64,000 bases of DNA from Peptococcaceae bacterium BICA1-7 (GTDB lineage Bacteria > Bacillota > Desulfotomaculia > Desulfotomaculales > Desulfocucumaceae): positions 186,001 to 250,000 of the forward strand of contig JUEB01000001.1 of NCBI GenBank assembly GCA_000802095.1, given 5' to 3'. Both the position numbers and the translations under genes were made by a program. Numbering within the stretch: the stretch's first letter is position 1; every line of letters begins with the position of its first letter. This document shows, piece by piece, positions 60,838-64,000 of the stretch. The notes below the pieces were generated by a model that saw only the letters and a list, made by a program, of their open reading frames with translations, was not told the origin of the DNA and did not search any database.

Positions 60838-61728
60838 CTACTTTGCTTTTTTTAGGGAGGACTGTTCGTCCCAGATTATAATTCTGGCAAGGCGGTTATT
60901 TACTGCTCCAGCTGAACGCCCCAGGCGCTCACCAATTTCTTTATATGTGAGTTTGTTTTCTTTATAAAGCTTGCGTAATAATGCATCTTCCTCAGGAGTC
61001 CACCGTATGAACTCCCTGGGGAATCTCGATTGGTCCTGTACCAATTTTTGGCGAAACCATTCAGGATCTTTTCTACTGTCTGCAATGCGGTCACTGGCAT
61101 CCATGGCCACCTGCACCACAAACTCAATAAATCTATCCCGGATTATTTCAGGAACCTTACGATCAATAGCCCCTTCAGTACGTCGTACCTTAGTCTTTTC
61201 ATATTCAAGCTCTTTTTTGCGGATGGCTTTTATAACATCCTTAGACTTCCTGGAATCCCACTTATCCGGGTTTTCGCTTAGAAATCTTTCCAGTTCCTTG
61301 GGTGAAACCTGTTTCCTCCCACCCTTTTCGCTTTTGGACCTGGTTGCCTTTAATAAACCCTGGTCAATATACTTTTTAAGTGATTGATGGTTTATCCCGG
61401 TTATTTTTTCAATTTCGTTCTGTGTGAAATAACCCGGATTATAAATTGGCCCCAATTTTAACTTCTTGGCCTTAGTTTCCACGCTGGCATCAGACCTCTT
61501 CAGCCTCCGTGCTATGGCCTTAACAGTCATCTTCCCCCAGTTTTTACGGAGGAACTGTTCGTCCTCTTCACTGTACTCCGGCTCTCTATCCCGACGTATT
61601 CCCAGGACACCGGCCATACTTGAAACGCTGTTTGGATCACGTCCAAGATATTTCGCAACTTTCGACGGACCCAACTCTTTATAATAGTCAATCATGTATT
61701 GGAGCTCGCAGATCGACCAACATGACAT
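60838..61728 (-). CDS. SANT/Myb-type helix-turn-helix regulator
   Basis: ATG at 61728 after AGGAG gives ~296 residues. It has three helix-turn-helix units of the SANT/Myb or GcrA kind: LGPSKVAKYLGRDPNSVSS, MTVKAIARRLKRSDASVET and LTYKEIGERLGRSAGAVNN. A MerR-like segment between them (ITGINHQSLKKYIDQGLL) is followed by a charged linker. It probably binds DNA and regulates accessory genes or phage-like functions. It overlaps no gene but starts 13 bp after the Spo0E-like stop. Confidence 0.7.
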   Translation of the reverse strand: MSCWSICELQYMIDYYKELGPSKVAKYLGRDPNSVSSMAGVLGIRRDREPEYSEEDEQFLRKNWGKMTVKAIARRLKRSDASVETKAKKLKLGPIYNPGYFTQNEIEKITGINHQSLKKYIDQGLLKATRSKSEKGGRKQVSPKELERFLSENPDKWDSRKSKDVIKAIRKKELEYEKTKVRRTEGAIDRKVPEIIRDRFIEFVVQVAMDASDRIADSRKDPEWFRQKLVQDQSRFPREFIRWTPEEDALLRKLYKENKLTYKEIGERLGRSAGAVNNRLARIIIWDEQSSLKKAK

Positions 61729-61740
61729 CAGGCTCACTCC

Positions 61741-61914
61741 TCATTGCACCCAAATCTTCCTTCGCTGAAGTTCGTAAAGGTATTTATCAAGCTCTTGGCT
61801 TTCAATAACTGAACGTGGATGACTGTATCCATACTGACTGATAGTATCAAGCATTCTCTGCCGCTGCCTAATATATTTAAGGTAAATTGATAAAGTATCG
61901 TTTATAAATGGCAC
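61741..61914 (-). CDS. Spo0E-like aspartyl-phosphate phosphatase
   Basis: The 57-residue frame has the Spo0E layout: IRQRQRMLDTISQYGY, then the signature SQELD (39-43) and KYLYELQ. Spo0E proteins dephosphorylate Spo0A-P and delay sporulation. GTG at 61914 overlaps its own GGGAGG site, so the exact start is uncertain. On a mobile element it could adjust host development. It heads a short operon with the SANT-type regulator. Confidence 0.65.
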   Translation of the reverse strand: MPFINDTLSIYLKYIRQRQRMLDTISQYGYSHPRSVIESQELDKYLYELQRRKIWVQ

Positions 61915-62203
61915 CTCCCTAAAAGGTTTTATAAAAAATATAGCCGGTCATCGACCAGCCCAGAGGAGAAGTACATACAAACCACAAATAAACCTTGTCA
62001 CACTACGTTAAACCTTAACAAACTTCATATAAACCTTATATAAATCACAAATAAATGTTACAACTCTTGCATATGTCACACTTGCAACACAGTAAGGTAT
62101 TGTTCTCTATTTTCCGGCAACCATATTGCATAATATGGGCATTTATGTATAATTGATCATGAGACTTATATCTCTATCCACATTTTAAGGAGGTGAGCAG
62201 GCT
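61915..62203. other. AT-rich intergenic region with short repeats
   Basis: No gene is seen. The stretch contains three copies of TAAACCTT (near 61991, 62010 and 62031), two of CACAAATAAA and a CCATATT-GCAT-AATATGG palindrome (62121-62138). It separates divergent genes and could be a regulatory or origin-like site. Confidence 0.4.
62126..62153 (+). promoter_or_regulatory. Promoter of the 55-residue protein gene
   Basis: TTGCAT (62126-62131), 16 bp, then a perfect TATAAT (62148-62153), 50 bp before the gene. The -35 lies inside the CCATATT palindrome, so a regulator bound there would control it. Confidence 0.65.
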
Positions 62204-62371
62204 ATGGCGGGAAACAGCGGAAAAGGTCACCGTGACGGTGCCGTTAAAGGACGCTCCCAAACCCAAACTCCCAACGGCAACTGGGTAAAAAGGGACACCA
62301 CCACCGGCAGATTCATGGATGTCAAAACTACCGACAAAACTCCCTTCAAAGGCGTTACCAAAGAGAAATAG
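62204..62371 (+). CDS. 55-residue basic protein with RDG...TGRFMDVK pattern
   Basis: AAGGAGGTG precedes the ATG. The protein reads SGKGHRDGAVKGRSQTQ, then NWVKRDTTTGRFMDVK and PFKGVTKEK. Small proteins with this pattern are widespread and unassigned. It is strongly basic and may bind nucleic acid. It has its own promoter and terminator, hence an independent unit. Confidence 0.65.
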   Translation: MAGNSGKGHRDGAVKGRSQTQTPNGNWVKRDTTTGRFMDVKTTDKTPFKGVTKEK

Positions 62372-62410
62372 GAGCAGTCAAAAAACTACTCCTATTTCCA
62401 CCCGTTTTAT

Positions 62411-62441
62411 AGGCACCTCAAAAGGTGCCTTTCTTTTTTAA
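62411..62441 (+). terminator. Terminator of the 55-residue protein gene
   Basis: AGGCACCT-CAAA-AGGTGCCT, a perfect 8-bp stem, is followed by TTCTTTTTT. Confidence 0.88.
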
Positions 62442-62601
62442 TAGTGTTACTTCGGTGTATAATTAATTATTCCTTCTATGGATATAATTTTTAAGATGAT
62501 CCCAGTGACGCCTGAGAGGGTATCAGTCTACTTTATGTCTTCTGGAATAATAACACATAAGGTGTAAGGGCTCTGATGATTTTTTATCTGTGTTCCATCT
62601 G

Positions 62602-62775
62602 TTACTGTTTTTCAATCCGCCAATCGCCGGATATTTCTTTAAACTCTACAATGCCGGTAATGTGGAGTTTCTTACATTCTTCAGTTAACCATCCGTCATG
62701 CTTGTTATCTTCTAAAAACTGTATAAGGGGTCCACAAAAAACCTCTTTACCATCGTTATACACTCGAATCTTCAT
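62602..62775 (-). CDS. 57-residue hypothetical protein
   Basis: AAGGAGG precedes the ATG at 62775. The protein reads KIRVYNDGKEVFCGPLIQFL, then NKHDGWLTEECKKLHI and ends with a short beta part. No family recognised; the ribosome site and length make it a likely gene. Confidence 0.5.
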   Translation of the reverse strand: MKIRVYNDGKEVFCGPLIQFLEDNKHDGWLTEECKKLHITGIVEFKEISGDWRIEKQ

Positions 62776-62898
62776 TTTATTTTCCTCCTTGTATGCCCAT
62801 AGGTCAAGAACTACTGCTTATAATATTTATTTTTACAATCTGGAGATCCAAACCCGCCACTCCGTGCTATTAAGGGGCTGGGACTCTTTTAAAATCAA

Positions 62899-63021
62899 TC
62901 ACCCAGACGGTTCTTCCGGTTTCCATTTGCCATATATTTGCTTAAAGACTTCTATATATTCGGATACGCTATTATATCCTTCGGCCTTTGCATCAGCTTC
63001 CTTAATGCATCCTAAAGGATC
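62899..63021 (-). pseudogene. C-terminal remnant of an ASCH-domain protein
   Basis: An open tail without start reads DPLGCIKEADAKAEGYNS, then EYIEVFKQIYGKW, the characteristic end of ASCH-domain (RNA-binding-like) proteins. The upstream codon is a stop, so only ~40 codons remain. The rest of 62776-63174 shows no gene. Confidence 0.5.
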
Positions 63022-63174
63022 TTAGCGTATTGCTTTAATTAGCAGGTGTGCAAAAGTGTTTTCTTTCCTAAAACCAGTCTTTGCCTGGTGTACACTGCCA
63101 ACCTTCCACCGCAGTTTTCCTAAACGGCGGGTTTGTGTTTTTATATCTTTTTTTATTGGATTATATGTTCAGGC

Positions 63175-63429
63175 TTAAATAGGAGCATTGGGATCACCTC
63201 CATGGGTGCATAATACTGACTGGCCATGGAGAATTTTTTGGGGGTGGTCTTCAGAGGATATCCTTTTTACAAAGTCCCGCTCCCTTTTTAACACTTCAAT
63301 AAGTGTATAGGCATCCTGAAGTAAAAGACGAAGTTCTTCATTCTCCAATCTCAGACCGTTTAAAAGACGCTGAAGATTCATCATTTCTTCTAAGGTCAAA
63401 GTAGCTTTCTTTCTAAAAATACTTATCAT
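63175..63429 (-). CDS. Coiled-coil hypothetical protein
   Basis: This 84-residue protein has a leucine-rich coiled coil (LTLEEMMNLQRLLNGLRLE, NEELRLLLQDAYTLIEVLKR). Its ATG overlaps the stop of the DUF6906-like gene (ATGA), and GGTGATTTT precedes it. No family recognised. Confidence 0.55.
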   Translation of the reverse strand: MISIFRKKATLTLEEMMNLQRLLNGLRLENEELRLLLQDAYTLIEVLKRERDFVKRISSEDHPQKILHGQSVLCTHGGDPNAPI

Positions 63430-63587
63430 AAAATCACCACTTTCAATACTCTTCTCCTGCTAGAAAGTCTGTGCTCAAAATGCAAGCAATCCGGCAAATT
63501 CTTGGACACCAGCCAGTTCTCCGGATTAAGCCTGGCGGCCGCAATGATATTCTTTTGTTTTCTCGTAGGGCGCTTGCCGTTTTTCAC
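63426..63587 (-). CDS. DUF6906-like small protein
   Basis: GTG at 63587 after AGGGGGG opens KNGKRPTRKQKNIIAAARLN, then PENWLVSKNLPD. This is the DUF6906 pattern of small basic proteins on Firmicute phages and elements. Function unknown. It is coupled to the coiled-coil gene by a 4-base overlap. Confidence 0.65.
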   Translation of the reverse strand: MKNGKRPTRKQKNIIAAARLNPENWLVSKNLPDCLHFEHRLSSRRRVLKVVIL

Positions 63588-63606
63588 AGATAATCCCCCC
63601 TTTACA

Positions 63607-63629
63607 AAGAAAAAAACCCCATTACGGGG
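63607..63629 (-). terminator. Terminator at the right end of the accessory block
   Basis: On the minus strand CCCC-GTAAT-GGGG is followed by TTTTTTTC. It lies just upstream of the DUF6906-like gene and would stop minus-strand transcription entering from the right. Confidence 0.65.
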
Positions 63630-63680
63630 CTTGTCTCCAATTGTGAGTCATTCTTTTTTGAGGAAAAGGAAAGTCTCCAG

Positions 63681-64000
63681 ATGCAGCCCAAAGCAGCGTC
63701 ATTTATGGGCTTGTACCCTTATACTGAATATTTTACAGCCGCAACCGCCCCCCACGTGGTGGACCCCAAGAATCCCGGGGCCGTCGATGAGATTATTCAT
63801 TTGGGCGATCACTGGAACTCCGGTGGGCTGGTTAAGAACAAGTCCGACATACTGGAGTCCAACCGCGAGGTAGGCAGGCTTTTCCGCAGAGCCTACGGTT
63901 ACCTGGCCAGCGCCAAGATATTTTTGGACCAGGTGGAATCCTACTACCAGGACACCAGGGCGCTGGACGTGGGGGCGCTGGACAATATGTGCCTGGAGCT
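63681..64000 (+). pseudogene. PRK06851-family ATPase-like gene, 5'-truncated, runs off the edge
   Basis: The plus-strand frame, open from about 63594, gives recognisable sequence from about 63660: TATAPHVVDPKNPGAVDE, IIHLGDHWNSGGLVKNK and NREVGRLFRRAYGYL, as in PRK06851-type P-loop proteins. The nucleotide-binding N-terminus expected upstream is missing and replaced by unrelated sequence with a minus-strand terminator. Either this is an internal start or the gene was cut by the neighbouring mobile region. The 3' part lies beyond the window. Confidence 0.5.

Noticed and set aside
62576-63025. 149-codon plus-strand frame
   Set aside because: It is antisense to a small gene with a strong ribosome site and to the ASCH remnant.

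Overview
The window reads as a chromosomal stretch of a spore-forming Gram-positive (Firmicutes, probably Clostridia/Peptococcaceae-like) bacterium that ends in a large mobile or plasmid-derived region. Signs are strong GGAGG ribosome sites, frequent TTG/GTG starts, a Bacillus-type LexA box, a Spo0E-like phosphatase and a B12-controlled ECF vitamin transporter. The lineage is inference. No rRNA, tRNA, CRISPR array or intact insertion sequence was seen.

Region 1 (1-4.6 kb) is a cobalamin-riboswitch operon: an AIR-synthase-fold protein (CblS-like alpha-ribazole kinase), an ECF substrate component (CblT-like) and one polypeptide fusing two EcfA ATPases to EcfT. Region 2 (4.6-19.6 kb) is a mosaic of debris and cargo. 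It holds a 5'-deleted recA joined to the head of a tyrosine recombinase, a 2339-residue secreted RHS/YD-repeat protein with a toxin-like tail, a small CPCC-family gene just downstream (candidate immunity), remnants of recA and of the replication gene, an intact recA behind a LexA box, a 21-repeat WD40 protein and a B12-binding radical SAM enzyme.

Region 3 (19.7-55.5 kb) is almost entirely on the minus strand and looks like a replication, transfer and pilus module. It has an iteron-bearing replication-initiator-like gene, an FtsK/SpoIIIE translocase, topoisomerase III, an EAL phosphodiesterase and a GGDEF cyclase, and two Tad-type secretion sets (two TadA, two TadB, two TadC, two CpaB-like). 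It also has several Flp/TadE-type pseudopilins, a prepilin peptidase and type IV secretion parts (VirB2-, VirB3-, VirB4- and VirB6-like, plus an M23 wall hydrolase). A PIN/AbrB toxin-antitoxin pair sits inside it. I see no relaxase and no intact integrase.

Region 4 (55.5-63.6 kb) is accessory: a phage-type radical SAM gene, a frameshifted serine recombinase, two copies of a structured ~128-bp element, an adenine methylase, an HTH/SANT regulator, a Spo0E-like gene and many genes under 60 codons. A 5'-truncated gene of the PRK06851 type runs off the right edge and may mark the end of the element. The most unusual system is the hybrid of duplicated Tad machinery with VirB3/VirB4/VirB6-like parts, ParA-like proteins with decayed P-loops and its own c-di-GMP synthesis and degradation enzymes.
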